A stretch of 64,000 nt of DNA from Rostratula benghalensis (Eukaryota > Chordata > Aves > Charadriiformes > Rostratulidae). A model generated the notes under the pieces. It did no database searches. It was not told where the DNA came from and saw only the letters and a list, made by a program, of their open reading frames with translations. Location: assembly GCA_013399305.1 (NCBI GenBank), contig VXAI01000164.1:1061693-1125692 (forward strand), given 5' to 3'. Shown here piece after piece: positions 13,801 through 27,168 of the stretch (position 1 is the stretch's first letter; the number at the start of each line of letters is the position of its first letter). The translations under genes and the position numbers were made by a program.

Positions 13801-15987
13801 AGACAGGCTTGAGGCATATTCATATACATCAGGGTTCAGGCCCTCAGCTGGGGTAAGCTGATGCTGCTCTATTGATTTCAGAAAAGCTAAACCAATTTAC
13901 CGCAGATGAGAATCTGCTCCAGGTTTCCCAGCTGCCCTATCAAAAATCTCAGAGCACTGACTGAGGAAAGAAAAAAGGTCTCAGCCTGATTTCAAAAGAA
14001 CATAATAGACCTTTAATTTAATTGACTTAATTTTATGGGCAGCTATTCTATGATGAAATGAAAATAGATGATCTGGATGAACAAGAAAAGGTTAGATGGG
14101 AGTAACCATTAGCAAATATCAGGGCACCATCTTATTGTCCTCATTTAATAAAGGAACAGGTCAGTAAGTATAATCATAAACATTTTTACATTTTAGTGAA
14201 GATTGATTTGACATCATTACTAGTGGAGAGATGGATTCTTGGAAAAGCAAATGATGAAGTAGTCTAGCAGATGAGAAGGTAGCTCCTATTTCTGGCATAA
14301 AATGGCACATCTCTACAAATTGACCTGTTTAATTTTACCTTTTATAGCAGCTGAGCTAGTACTTTGGACTGCAGTGGGATATTTTTTATTTTTTAAACTG
14401 TTCTTTGACAATTTTTCTTTACTTACAGCTTCTCTTGCTTGTTTCTAATGTCCTGAACAATCTCTGCATAGATGTAACTTGATCTACATTCTTCCTGAGA
14501 GAGAAAGACTTGGAGAGTGAGTTGAATTTCTTCTCAGGGCTTGATTGTGAGTTAAGTTTCAGGTTCAATGTTTATGAACATTCAGCATTCAACTGCATTG
14601 GTGCTCAGACACAGCTCAGCTTGCTGAACAGCATGGCCATTCCTTGGTCTGCTAGTGAGCATGGCTGCTGCCATGATCTTCATAGGCATGACATCAAAGT
14701 AACTGCATTGTCAGGGCCACCATACCTTTCCCCACCCCAGGTCTTCCACCTTCCACCCCCTAGCTCTGGACATGGCCTCTGCTGAGGCAATTGTCTCAAT
14801 GTCTGCCGATTTGATATTGTGCTTACTGGTACTTAAGAGCCATCATGGCCCACCTGAACACGCTGTGATAGCTGGGTCATGAAGGTGGACAATGTGGACA
14901 CTGGGCTCTGTAGAGTGGGCCAACAAAACAGGTTACCTGCAGCCCCCAAGGCCCAGGAGAGAAGGGAAGGGGTGGAGTGCTTTGGAAACCTGCCCACCAC
15001 ATGTGGGATCTTGTCTGAAGAAGCAGCTTCTCCCCATGCCTGCTCCATGTGCCATGTACCAGACGGTCCTATCATTTTGCATGCTGTGCAACCGAGCTTT
15101 CAACTGTCTGAGGCTTGCTGGAAGTCCATCCAAAGAGGATTTAAAAGCAACACTGAAATCTCTTCCAAGTACAGGAGTACCCCGAGGGAGAGAATATCAT
15201 ACAATGCGAAAGAGAGAAAATGCAGATCAGATGCAAGGAAACCAGACATGATTCCCCACTTAATTCCCAGCTCATGTTACTCCCCAGTGGTGGGTGCCAC
15301 TTGTGCAGGAGAAAAGTAAATTTTAACAAAAGGCTGTCCACTCTAACCTTGAAAATAGCTTTTCTGAATCATTACCTGCAAATAACTGTGTGTGGGTTTA
15401 ATATATGAACTAAAAGCATAGAGGTATTTTTTTTTTCATTTTAACTGGATTTGGTTAGAATTAGATGCTCCAGGAGTGCAGCTTTATTTTGTGTTTATGT
15501 GTGCTGAGGTTTGATTCTCCCCTGTAGGTGCAAAGCCTGCAGTCACAGCCTTGTTGCAAAGATGGGACCAGCTGACCCAATCTGGAGCCCTCTGCTGGGG
15601 AACACCAGGCTGATGGTCCATCGCTGGGAGCTGCCTGAGGGCTGCCCCACTCCCCTCACTTGTAGAGGGTCAGTCATATCCTGCATGAGCACCCTGGGCA
15701 CTCAGGAGATCAAAACCCCTGGGCTGGGATTTGCCATGCTCCAGACCAGGTCCATTGTTTCATGCCAATTTCTGTCCCTACATGCCTAGCCTAGCTCTTC
15801 GCTGAAGATTTCTGGCTCCACATCAGAGGCAGTGGGAAGAGCTGCTTGTTCTCCAGCTGGGATGATGGATGCTACCCTCATATCAGGGAGGGGTTGTCCT
15901 TGTCCCTGTCAGAGCACCCCTAAGGGTGTGCCATGGGGAAACACTGAGACTGTGGTGGTTTCTGCTTTGATTTTCTTATCCTGGAAG

Positions 15988-16424
15988 AGTGGTCTGGAAA
16001 ATAAGTCTTATGAGGAGAGGCTGCGAGAGCAGGGGTTGTTCAGCCTAGAATAAAGGAGGCTGAAGGGAGATCTTAGTGCTCTCTACAACTACCTGAAAGG
16101 AGATTGTAGAGAGGCAGGGCTTGGTCTCTTCTCCCAACTCACAGGCAATAGGACAAGAGGAAATGGCCTCAAGTTGCGCCACCAGAGATTCAGGTTGGAT
16201 ATTAGAAAAACTTTTTACACTGAAAGGATTAATAAGCATTGGAATGGGCTACCCTAGGAGGTGATTGAGGCACCATCCCTGGAGGTATTTAGAAGATGAG
16301 TTGACATAGTGCTTAGTGACATGGTTTAGTGATGTTTTTTTTCTATCAGAATTAGGTCGACGGTTGGACTAGATGATCTTAAAAGCCCCTTCCAGCCTAG
16401 ACAATTCTATGATACTATGATTCC
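15988..16424 (+). mobile_element. CR1 LINE fragment, 3' end
   Basis: It runs from 'ggtctggaaaataagtc' in the ORF2 tail, through 'ggcctcaagttgcgcc' and 'ggactagatgatctt', to the terminal 'attctatgatactatgatt' near 16,403-16,421. It is 5'-truncated, with a stop in the ORF2 remnant at 'ctagaataa'. The left boundary is estimated. Confidence 0.92.
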
Positions 16425-17084
16425 TTCCTCTCCCCATCTCTGCTAAAATGCTCAAACCTGGCTGTCTGTTTTCAAGGCACCATTCCTGGCCAAGCCTGAG
16501 TGGCAAAAAGTGTTAATGCCAAGTATTTCCAACACAACAACCCCATACAAGCTGGGTCGGACCACCACAGAGCTAAATACACAGCAGCAACTTATTTTTA
16601 CAGTGCTCCTGCCCTATCTCCCAGTGTGTTCCCCTTGGGTTTAATGAGCAGAACCCTCACAGGCTTTGCTGTGCATTTGCTCACAGAGAGCTCACTCGAA
16701 AATCACTGTTTGTCCTCTGGTGCTGTGACCAGGAGTGGGGAGAGGATGCCAAGGGTTCTTCTTTTGGGGAGAGATGCTGGTGGCAGCACTTGTCCCAGAG
16801 CAGAGGCAAGTTACAAGTGTGCCCTCTCCTCATGGGGGTGTGAGCCTCCTGAATGCAGAGATATGTGATGGTGATCCCTCTGATATCACGTTCCCACAGA
16901 GTGAAGCCCTAACCAGTGCAGAATATGCCTGCTGCTGTGAGACAAGGTATCAGAGCTCATAGGTGCGTGCCAGTATTTCCCCATGGAATAGCTGCCTTTC
17001 TGATGGAAAACTGAAAACTAACCATTTTCACCTGAAAATCCAAACACATTCTCCAAAGAAAACCCCAAATCCAACCTCTTCTTA
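16425..17084. other. Intergenic spacer between two CR1 copies
   Basis: The 660 bases are of ordinary composition, and no feature was recognised. Confidence 0.7.
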
Positions 17085-17973
17085 TAGAATCATAGAACAG
17101 TTAGAGTTGGAAGGGACCTTGAAGATCATTGCGTTCCAACCCACCTGCCATGGGCAGGGACACCTCCAACAGACCAGGTTGCTCAAAGCCCCATCCAGCC
17201 TGGTCTTGAACACTTCTGGGAATGGGGCATCCACAACTTCTCTGGGCAACCTGTTCCAGTGCCTCACCACCTTCACAGTAAAGAATTTCTTTCTAGTATC
17301 TAATCTAAATCTCTCCTCTTCTAATTTAAAGCTATTACCCATTGTCATGTCACTACACTTCCTGACAAAGAGTCCCTCTCCAGCTCTCCTGTAGGCTCCC
17401 TTCAGATGTTGGAAGGCTGCTATAATAAGGTCTCTCTGGAGCCTTCTCTTCTCCAGGCTGAACAACCCCAGCTCCCTCAGCCACTCTTCATAGGAGAGGT
17501 GCTCCATCCCTCTGATCATCTTCGTGGCCCTCCACTGGACCCGTTCCAACAGTTCCATGTCCTTACATGTTGAGGACTCCAGAGCTGGACACAGTACTCC
17601 AGAGGGGGTCTCATGAGCACAGAGTAGAGGGGTGGAATCACCTCCTGCGACCTGCTGGCCACGCTTCTTTTGTTGCAGCCTAGGATGCAGTTGGCTTTCT
17701 GGGCTGTCAGTGCACACTGCCAGCTCATGTTGAGCTTCTCATCCACCATCACTCCCAAGTTCTTCTCCTCAGGGCTGCTCTCCAGCTGTTCTCTGCCCAA
17801 CCTGTATTTGTGCTTGGGATTGCCAGGACCCTGCACTTGGCTTGGTTGAACTTCATGTGATTTGTACTAGCCCACCTCTCAAGCCTGCCCAGATCCCTCT
17901 GGATGGCATCCCTTCCCTCCAGTGTGTCAATGACACCACTGAACTTGGTGTTGTTGGCAAACTTGCTGGGGGT
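17085..17973 (-). mobile_element. CR1 LINE fragment with reverse-transcriptase C-terminal remnant
   Basis: This is the longest CR1 copy in the window. On the minus strand two overlapping broken frames (about 17,836-17,516 and 17,717-17,082) give CR1 ORF2 landmarks such as [23 protein letters not shown] and YEEWLRELGLFSLEKRR. The 3' end is at the plus-strand left, 'tagaatcatagaacag'. The need to shift frame shows it is inactive. Its sequence differs from the copies near 593 and 15,988, so it is another, probably older, subfamily. Confidence 0.93.
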
Positions 17974-17977
17974 GCAA

Positions 17978-18031
17978 GTTCTTACTCTATTTCAAATATT
18001 TTAGGTTCTTACCCTATTTCAAATCTTTTAG
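17978..18031 (+). repeat. 27-bp imperfect tandem duplication at the 5' break of a CR1 copy
   Basis: Two adjacent 27-base units (17978-18004 and 18005-18031) begin GTTCTTAC and end TTTTAG, with two differences. They lie a few bases beyond the end of CR1 homology. Confidence 0.75.
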
Positions 18032-20668
18032 GTCTCATGTCTGCTCATTTCAACGACAGCAAAAAAAAACCCCAAACCCCCCAAAAAACAAAACGGGTGA
18101 AAACACCTCAAGGTTTTCCCAGGAAACCAATTCTTAGTGAATTTTGTTAATATTTTTTTTTTGTTTGGTCTGTAACAGAACATCTTGCAGCTGACCTCCC
18201 TGTTTGAATTGGGGCAGTAGCTGGAGCCAGCGGTGCAGGGTCAGGCTTCCTTTGCCTGACTCCCGGGGGCTCTCGGTGCCCGGCTGCGCACCACAAACTG
18301 CGCCTGGCGCAGGGTGGGCTCCACAGAGGAGGGCCCCTCCCTGCACTGCACCCCGTGCTGGAGGAAAAGCAGTTTTAACACATTTCGCCTGGCAGGCATT
18401 TCAAAGGCTTCTCCTCTGAATCGGGGCTGCAGGCACTGCCTGCATTTCCTTTTTTGCAGAAATTGGCAGGTTGAGCTATGCAAAATTCCCTAATCCTGTT
18501 TATCCTGCTGCCTCCTTCCCAAGGGGCACCAAGGCTCCTGTGGCCTCTCTGAGCTCTCCTCTGTACCGTTGCTGGGGTTATATTTGCCCGCTTGAAGGCC
18601 AAACACAGGCAGGGCGAGAGGAAGGCAGCCTTGGAGCCCTCAGCATGCCAGAATTTGAAATTTCGGTGTGCAGTAAGGCAGACCAAGTGCAATGGCACTG
18701 TGCCCCTTTAGCCTTTCCTGGAATAATAAACTCCACAGCAAATCACTTGTGTCCAGAACAGGTGTTGGGCACATGAAAATAATCCATTGCCCAGGGCTCT
18801 ACAAGCAGCAAAATGATGAGCTTAAAGGAGCAGCAGTGTGGTGGGTCACACTCCCCCTTGCCTTTTCCCTGTCACCCTGTAGTCCTGATGGGGCAGGAGG
18901 GGAGGGTCAGTTGAGGGTGTGCACAGGGGTGCCCAGCTTACCCATCTTCTGGGCCAAAATCTTGATCTCAATGCCCTGAGCTACTTGATACAGGGATGCT
19001 GCTGTGTGCTGCCTAGCAGCTGAACTTTGTAGCCCCAAGGGTAAGGAGAAAATAAATCAGATCTGTCCTTAACCTTTGCACAGGAAAATTCACTTCTGCA
19101 CTTGCCGGACAGAAGCACTGCTCTGGTCCTGAGGGTTTCTGCTGAAGGCCAGGGTGCCTGTGGGGAACAGAGGATGAACGGTGGGGTCCGACCAGGGGCT
19201 GAGGTGGGGTGGTGGCAGTGGGTCAGGCTGCAGAGGTACAAAGTAAGGTGCTGCCAGAGTGGAGGAAGAAGAAGAGCTCAGGCAAGATCAGCATGAAGGA
19301 AGAGGAGAGAGGAAGGATCTTACTTTTGGGGAATGGCACTTCAAGCCAAGTGCTACCAGGAGCAGTGCTCACCTTCTCAGCTGGGACCGTAGGTTGCCAA
19401 ACCTCCTGTGGCTGCTGTGGGTAAAGGTGTGTGATGGGACGCACGTGTCTCACCCCTCTCCCCTCCTGGCCTACAAGTGCTTTGTGCAGGCATCCCTTAC
19501 CCCAGGAGGTGCATGCCAGGGGTCTGGGTGGTGAAACTTTAAGGTCTGAATCCCACTGATGAGCAGGTTGAGGGCTGGCACACCACCACAGGGCACTCCT
19601 GAAACAGGGCTGGTGTCACTCACACATGTACACATGGTGGTCATGGAGTGCTGGTGCCAAAGTCTTTGCAACCTTAGCACTGTTTTAGCAAAATTTTTGT
19701 GTGGGTATTGACTGAGCAGGGATCCTGTCTGGATATGATTCACCTTCCTTCCCCCTCAAGGGAGGTTCATTTGGGAACCTATCACCAGGCTGGCAGCAGC
19801 TCTGTGTAACACTGTCTTCTTGTGGGGCTGAGCAGAGAGGCCACCTCAAGTGCATTTCTAAAATCAGCCTCTTTCTGTTATTTACGACATTATTTTGCGT
19901 AACGAGTGTTGCTCGTGAGCCTGTTCCCTGGGATGGCATACTGAAGGACCATATGTCATGGTTTGGACTGCCAACACATCAACATTGCAATCGTTTGCAG
20001 ACTGTTTTATATTTCTTTGATTTGGGAATCTGTGTAATTAGCTCCCCAGAACAGCCGAGTAGAGGAAACGCAGTCTGTTATTTAGGCAGAATTAACATCC
20101 TTGTTCTCTGTATTGTGATCCTTAGTTTCCTAGCACTGCTGCCAGAGCAGTGGAGAGACCAGTGCTGAGACATTCATTCCTTGAACCTGCCTTTTTGCAA
20201 AACTATTTCTGCTCCTTTCCTAGGCTATCCTGAGGACCCATGGACTGGTACAAGATGTGCTGATGCTCTAATTAGTAAATACCCACTGCATGCGGCAGCA
20301 GAAGATTTATAGCTACCGTTAGAGGTTTCAGCAAGAGGAAAAGCACCGGAGCACTTATGCTCACCACCAGCACAACACTTTGCTACTGTCTACTGCATTT
20401 TTCTCCAGCCTCCCAGCAGGCCCAGCTAGCATTTCCTACCCTTTGTGCTGCAGACCTGATAAATAAATCTTTACTGACCTGTTATAGCAGGACTCATATA
20501 TGAATGTGTTGATGGGGAAAGAGTTATGTTATTTCAGTAGGTTAAGAACCCTGTAAAGGCTTCTCCACTGTCAGCATTTGGCCTGCTACCAGGCATATGA
20601 TCATTCTGTTACACTTTCCGTTCCTATTCCAGTGGTGTATGCAGGTTGATTTTTAGCACTGCCATATC

Positions 20669-20682
20669 TATATATATATATA
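20669..20682 (+). repeat. (TA)7 microsatellite
   Basis: Read directly within 'tctatatatatatatac'. Confidence 0.9.
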
Positions 20683-23600
20683 CAGCCAAAAAGCCAGAGG
20701 AGAGCACCTGCGTTGAATGACTTCCCAGTCGCCCGTGGGTGGAAGCTTCATGCTTGTGCTTCAGAGGCATGGAAGTGATCTGCCTCCAGGTAGAAAGGGC
20801 AAGCAGGTGCCCACAGGTGGGTGGCTAGGGGTTAGGGCAGTGCTCCTCAACCTCAACATGGGCACCAACCCTACCTGAGGGGATCATTTGAAAGCTGTGA
20901 TGCACATGGAAGCAAAAGAAGAGCTTGTTTTGGGATGTTGCAAGTAGTAGCATGTCTGCCAGACACGTTACCATCAAGACAGTGGGCCTAGTCCTTGATT
21001 GGGCTCAGTGTCTAAGACCGTATGAGCTTGGCCAGGGCTGTTCCTGGTGCTTGGTCACCACTCTGCCTCTTTCTTTCTCACCCCTGCAGAGGCATGTGCA
21101 CACATGGATTTTCTGTTGCTTGATAAATGGTGAGTTTACACTGGTCTCTCAAGGCCAAACAGGATAAATTGTCTTCTCTTTGCCTGGTCAGGGCAACCCT
21201 TAGGGGACTAAACTCATCTTTGATATCATTGCTTCTCAGTAAATTTAATCAAAATTGGCCAAAAAGTTATTAAAGTCAGAGGGGAGGGAATTGGAGAGAG
21301 CAAAGAGCACTTTGTTTCCACAGGGAAACAGGCATGTTGCACAGGAGAAGTGGCCAATACTATTTGCCATCTTAGCATGTTACAATTTATCCCTCTTTTC
21401 ATTTTCTTCTCTTCCATGTGTAGTACAAATATTTTAACTGATCATTATTTCCTTCCATTTGCCTTTTCTGCTCCCTGTGGCCAGCTCCACAGACAGCATG
21501 GGCAACCTCCTCAGGTAATTTCAAATGCTTTCCTCTTCTCATCTGCTCCTTCTCCTTGGGAAATGTGTCCTGACTCTGCTGGGAGGGTCGTACTGAGCTC
21601 CTCTCCACTTCAAATGCAGTAGAGTTAGAGCGGGGGTAATTCACCAGGTACTAACTCATGCTCTCTGGCTCACGCTGCACGGGCCGTGCTCTTCCAGTGA
21701 CCCTCTTGTCCCACTGAACGGCACCACCGGATGGTTTGACATAGTGCTGGGCACACGAACAGGAGGTGTAGCCAATGTTAGGTCTGCTGGATGTGCTGGA
21801 ACACGTCCCTCCTGGGAACTGCCTGACTCGGTTGCAGTAGCTGGCCTGTCGCTGACCCTTCAACTCATGGCATTTCAGCCAGGGGGATGCTATTTTGGCA
21901 ATGCTTCTGCAGATTTAATGTTACTTTGGCCTTGTTCCCACTGATGTTGTGGCTGTAGCTCTGGGCCCCATGCATCAGCTGCCCCCAGCCTCTCCCTCTG
22001 CTCATCTTCTTTCTGCTGCATTTTGCCTTGCTATCCTCAGCCTTGGGTTGAAATCTTCTCTGGAGAAGGGCTCAACAAACTGCTTCTGCCTTTAGTTACA
22101 CCTAGCTCCCTTCCTCTCCCTCGTGTTGCCTACTTTGGTTCATAATCTCAAGGTGTTTCAAACTTGAAGGTACTTTTTTTGTTAGTTAATCCTGTTTCCA
22201 GAGGTGTTTTAAGAAGTTTTTAGTAGCTCAAGGCAGTCATCCCTACTGCTTAGTATGGTTCCCTCCCTTGGTCACCATCCTGGTTTCAGTCTCTTCTCCC
22301 AGGAACCATGGGTGCCAGAGATGGTCTGTTCAATCAGCACAGCATCCACCAAGCATCCACAACCTCTGACACCTGAAGCAACGTGCTCATTTTGTAAGAT
22401 CCAGTCTTATTTTGAACTTTTATATTTCCCTCCTTGCTGCATCCACTTGCCCAACCTCATGCCTCTTTGAGGATGGTATGGATTTCCTTTTCCATCGTAT
22501 CCAAACTGGAAAATACTACTTAAACCGTGTCTGCTACGGCGTTGTTTGTGCAGAGTTGTGGGTACTTCCCTAGGACTGATCAAGACTGGAGTTAGTTTGC
22601 TGTGTTTCCAGCAACCTAGGCCAGATGGGAACTTTGAAATAGAATTGAATGAAAGACAAGAAATGATGTAGTGACTATTTATGTATATGTATCGACAATA
22701 TATGCATATATAGTGAGTGCCTGTGCCTGTGTTTTCAAGGGATATCAAGCTGCTACCATGATTGTTTTTATTAAAACTAAACCCACCAGGACATTGTGTT
22801 TCCACAATAGGATTCTTTGAGTTCTTTTCTCTCTGAGGCACTCTCACTGTTGGACAGTTGTATATGAACATGAATATTCCATTCCAGCCTGATTTTAGTT
22901 CAGAGGGAGAGTCATGAAAAATCTAATTAACTCAGGTCTTCTCATTGTCTCTGTGTTTGGTGAGGCAAAGGCATCTGTTGTTCCCCTGGCTCTAAAGCTA
23001 GAACTGAGAAGTCCTGCTCCAGGAAAAGTGACAGAAGGAAAATAAAAGGAAGTGTGCTAATAGGACGGCAAAGCTATGAGGGAACCTGAAACCATAAATG
23101 AAAAATTACTCTAGGCTCCGCAGGAGACGTGTCACCTCCATTCAATGTGTTTTCACCCTTGAAACCTTCCATGAGAAGAAATGCAGAAGGAAAAAACCTT
23201 TTCACTCTTACATGACAGGATGCCAGCAAGTGGCAGCAGCTCCCTGCCTGACAGAGGCTGTCCACTTTTCACATCAGCTGCCTGCTCTGTTGATTATCTG
23301 AAAACAGAGTGACAAAATAATGCACACATCACAAGCTCTTCTGACCCTGCTGGAATAGTTGAGCCCTGGACAGACTGGGAGGGCTGTAAGAGGTAAACTG
23401 GAATCTAGGGGAAGAGTCCTGCTCTGATCCCCTTGTGGAGAGGTCCAAGGGGACCGAGCAGCCTGGAAAAAGGAGAAATGTGGGGTTTAGGAAATACGGA
23501 ATTCCTTTTTTGCAGGAGGAGTTCCCATTACTATTCTGGTTTCTGTGTCTTCAATCATCAAATGAAGCTTTTGTCTTTTGATAGGGCAAGGAGGAAAGTA

Positions 23601-26600
23601 TTGTACAATAGCAGTTCTGACAGCCTGGCACACCCCACTTCAGTGGTTTAAAGCTTTCTTTGTGCTGAATTTGTTCTTATAGTGCTAATGACCAGATTGC
23701 CATAAATAGGCACTGAATAGGTCTGGACACAGTAAAGGAAAGAGAAGGTCAATGTTAGCTCTTATGTTGTATTTTAGATCTTCGTATCAAAGAGCTTCAT
23801 AAGGAGGGGGAAGGTGCATTTTCAACTTGGGCTTCCTTTTAGATACAGAGGGGGAAACTGAGGCATTAAAAAGTTGCTCCGTATCTTTCCCAAAATCCAT
23901 TATTATGATCATGAGGTCTTAGCTTATCTTATGATCACTCAATCAACTCACACCTGACAGCGTGTCTCTCCTTGATGGTCGATCACTGACCCTGGCGCTC
24001 TGCCAGGACATCACCCTTTGCACGGGTGCTGAGTGGGTGAGAAAAGTGCCCTTGTGAGAAGCTCAGGTGCCCTCCCTCTCTGCCCCACTGACTACCAGAT
24101 GCAAATGACTGTGCTGCGCCTTGTGCGGGGAAGCAAGCCACGGGGCTTTTTTAAGGATGGGGCATTAGTGGCTACATTTCCTTTACCTGCCCTAAGCCAG
24201 GATTTGAGTGCTACAGCTCGAGCACTGAACCATAACGCTCCTTTGATGTACCCGACCCCATCACTAGCCACGTGAGTCCTGTTATGTCCCAAAAACTAGG
24301 ATGTGCTTCCCTTTCCAACTTGCTGGAGCAGCCAGACCATCAGGTCTACAAGCACCCAAACTGGAAGGCATTTTAATAAATAGCCAAGAGTCTACCTTGG
24401 ATTCAATCCCTTGGTAAAACTCTGGTCATACAAAACTAACAAATTAGGTTAGGGAAGTGTCCCTCTGAGGTTGGAGATGCAATCCTCCAGGTACTGATGG
24501 GCCCAAGGCAAGGCACAGTGTAGCATCACCAGGGGACATCAGCTCAGCTCCCAGTGTCAGTCACTGCCGCGTGTGCCAGGGGGTGCCTGGATATCTCACA
24601 CAAAATCAAGCACAGTTCCTGCTGGAGAAGGTTGTTTTTCACTTCAAGGCTGTGCAAGACTATTCTGGGTTGGCAATGGTGGCCTGTGCATTGCAGCCAC
24701 ACTTTAGGGACCACATTGCCCACCATTCCCCAGGGATTTGTGGGGCTGGGCAGAAACCAGCCTCACTGCTGTTGCAAAGGGGTTAATGTATGGGTGAGGG
24801 ACATCAAGCTGTCTCATGGAGAGCTGGTGCCTTCAAGGACATAGCTGGCTGCTTTATAATGCAGTGATACATGGTAATTTCTATCAGAAGAGGACACATT
24901 ATGTCCATGGGGGGGGGTTCCAGACATTGCCAGCCCCTGTGGGTCTAAGTTTAGCTTGCAGTGGCTCAGGAAATATCCAAAAAAGAAAGAAAGAGGGAGA
25001 AGTTGTCCTGCAAGGGAGGCTGTCAGCTGCAGTTGCTCCTAAGAGGGTTGAGCTCATTTCTGGGTAGCTCTCGGCAGCCACTTCAGTTCATGTAGTTCTG
25101 GTGTTTGTGAAATACCCTGTGCTAGCTGGCCAGACCCAGAGCGACCCATTCCCCTTCTCTTTCTAAGAAACAAGCCCTCCCTTTGGATTCCTTTTATTAT
25201 TCCCTACCGCCTGTGCCTGCTCAGAGTTCCTCTGCCAGGGATCAGCTGCTGTCAGGGGCTCGGGTGGCATCTGCCCACAGCCCTGCGGGAAAGTGAGCCT
25301 CAGCAGGCATTTTCCAGAACAAGACAGCCAGTGCCGGGTACAAAACCCCACTTTCCAAGTGGGACAGGCTGGGTTGGAGCCCAGGGTATGACCTTTTTCT
25401 GCGTGGCACCCTCCCATGTAATGTGACCTGATGTCATCCTCCTGCCACGCGGTGTTGCGACAGGGCTTGCTGGCCTTTGCATTGTGCAGGCGGGGATGTT
25501 GCATTCCTCCCCTGAACCCAGGGGCCGCTGGTAAACCACACAGGATGCCAACCAAATTTCGCTATTCTTCATTTTAGGTTGCTTAGGATGAAAGTATTTG
25601 ACCTTAAATTACTCTTCTTTTTGAAAAGAGAGCTTGTTTCTTTGGAAAGATAGATTTGATTCTTAGGTTTCGGAGTAAATCTGGTATGAATGCACCCATT
25701 GTTTGATGCTGCCTGTCCTTCCCACCCAAACAGGGAAACCGCTGTAGTGGCCGGCATTAGGCGTCTGTCGCTCAGGTAGGGAGCCTGAACCATACTCTGT
25801 GCTCTCTGACTGAGTTTCAGGCAGCAATCCAGGAGCAGGGACACTTGTGGTTACAGTGCAACGTGTACCCAGTGTAAATTAAGTATACTGCACACAGGTA
25901 AACAGCTCTGCTCTTCAGCACATCAGCTCAAGCGGGAGACAATCCAGTGTGAAATGCTTGCATTAAGATGAAATCACTTCTTTTCCACTGTCTTAGTTCA
26001 TCCTAATCCTAATCATCCTGGCTTGAGCCTGTGCTAGTTTGTAGAGAGGGTGAAATGCAAAGAGGTGTAAAATGAGCTCTGAATCTTTTGCTGCAAAAAT
26101 CAACTCCCTGGCTTCTCATCTTCAGCAGGCTGCTTCTTGATACTGGTGTGAAATGTAATGCATCTTCTTCTTAATTCCCCTACCTGCACTTCAGACTCTA
26201 ACACAAGAGGTTTCTTTTGCTTTGGGCATTAGAGAAACAAGATGAAAATGATAGAGATCCTTGACAGAAATGTGAAAAGGGGAATATCTAGAACAGGGAC
26301 AGAGTAAGTGAAAAATCAAAACTGCCTTCCAGAGGATTTCACTCAGGAATTTAGGATTTGTAATTGCTCCAGTTAAAGATAATTTTGTGGGCTCAATACA
26401 AAAAATGGAGTAGGGGCCAGCTGAGTAACACAACTTCTGGAAACCAGGCAGTCAAATAATAGAATTCGGCGTTAGCACTTAGATCTAAAAGAAATCAATT
26501 AATAAAATACTCATTTTACTTAGATGACCAATTTCTACCATTTATGTATCTTACTTTCCAAAGTCAGCACAGCTACCGGGAAACAAATAGTGGGGTATTT

Positions 26601-27130
26601 TTATTTTTGCTTCACCTTGGCAAATTCTGTCTACAGCTTATTAATTATTGGTGCTGATGATGGATCTGTAAGCAACCTGGCTTGACTCTGGGAATGCAGG
26701 TGGGGTTTGCAACGGTAGCACTTTAGAAGACCTTTCTTTTGACCTCCTGATGCAATTAGCCATGGTCTCACTGAGAGACTAATTGTGCACGGAGCATCCC
26801 CTCTGAGTACAGCTGCAATGAACAAGCAGAAATTTCTGAGACAGCACAAACTTGTAAACCCTTCCACAAGATTATCAAATGACAGCAGGTTGAAAGTATG
26901 TGATGAGGAGCACGGGTTCACTGACTAAGCATCCCTAAAGGGAACTGAAGCTTAATCCTTTCACAGATGATGCCCTCTTACCCTGCTCTGAAGTAGGAAG
27001 AAGCAAATGCGCTCTAGAGGAATGACGTGATTAAGAGTAAGGTTGATCTACTGCTAAATGTGAGTAATAAGGAGCTTGCCTTCTTACTGACCTGCCTAGA
27101 GCTGGACAGTCTATCAGGCAGGTCTCTGCA

Positions 27131-27168
27131 TGTAGTCCTTGGTTTGTCACGTAGTCCTTGGTTTGTCC
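27131..27168 (+). repeat. 19-bp tandem duplication
   Basis: Two adjacent units share GTAGTCCTTGGTTTGTC and differ only at their edge bases. This looks like a recent replication-slippage duplication. Confidence 0.85.

Larger units (their letters stand above)
893..15987. other. Intergenic, no gene recognised
   Basis: I found no supportable coding exon, RNA gene or transposon terminus. The stretch holds a purine-rich segment (about 1,200-1,830), a run of 28 T at 3,728-3,755, a short TG/TA repeat at 7,861-7,898, and A runs near 11,487 and 13,471. The longest open frame (minus strand, 1,848-1,090) is a low-complexity shadow of the purine-rich segment. Confidence 0.7.

Noticed and set aside
17082..17836. 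Minus-strand frames resembling a protein gene
   Set aside because: These are broken remnants of CR1 ORF2 and are annotated as a mobile element instead.
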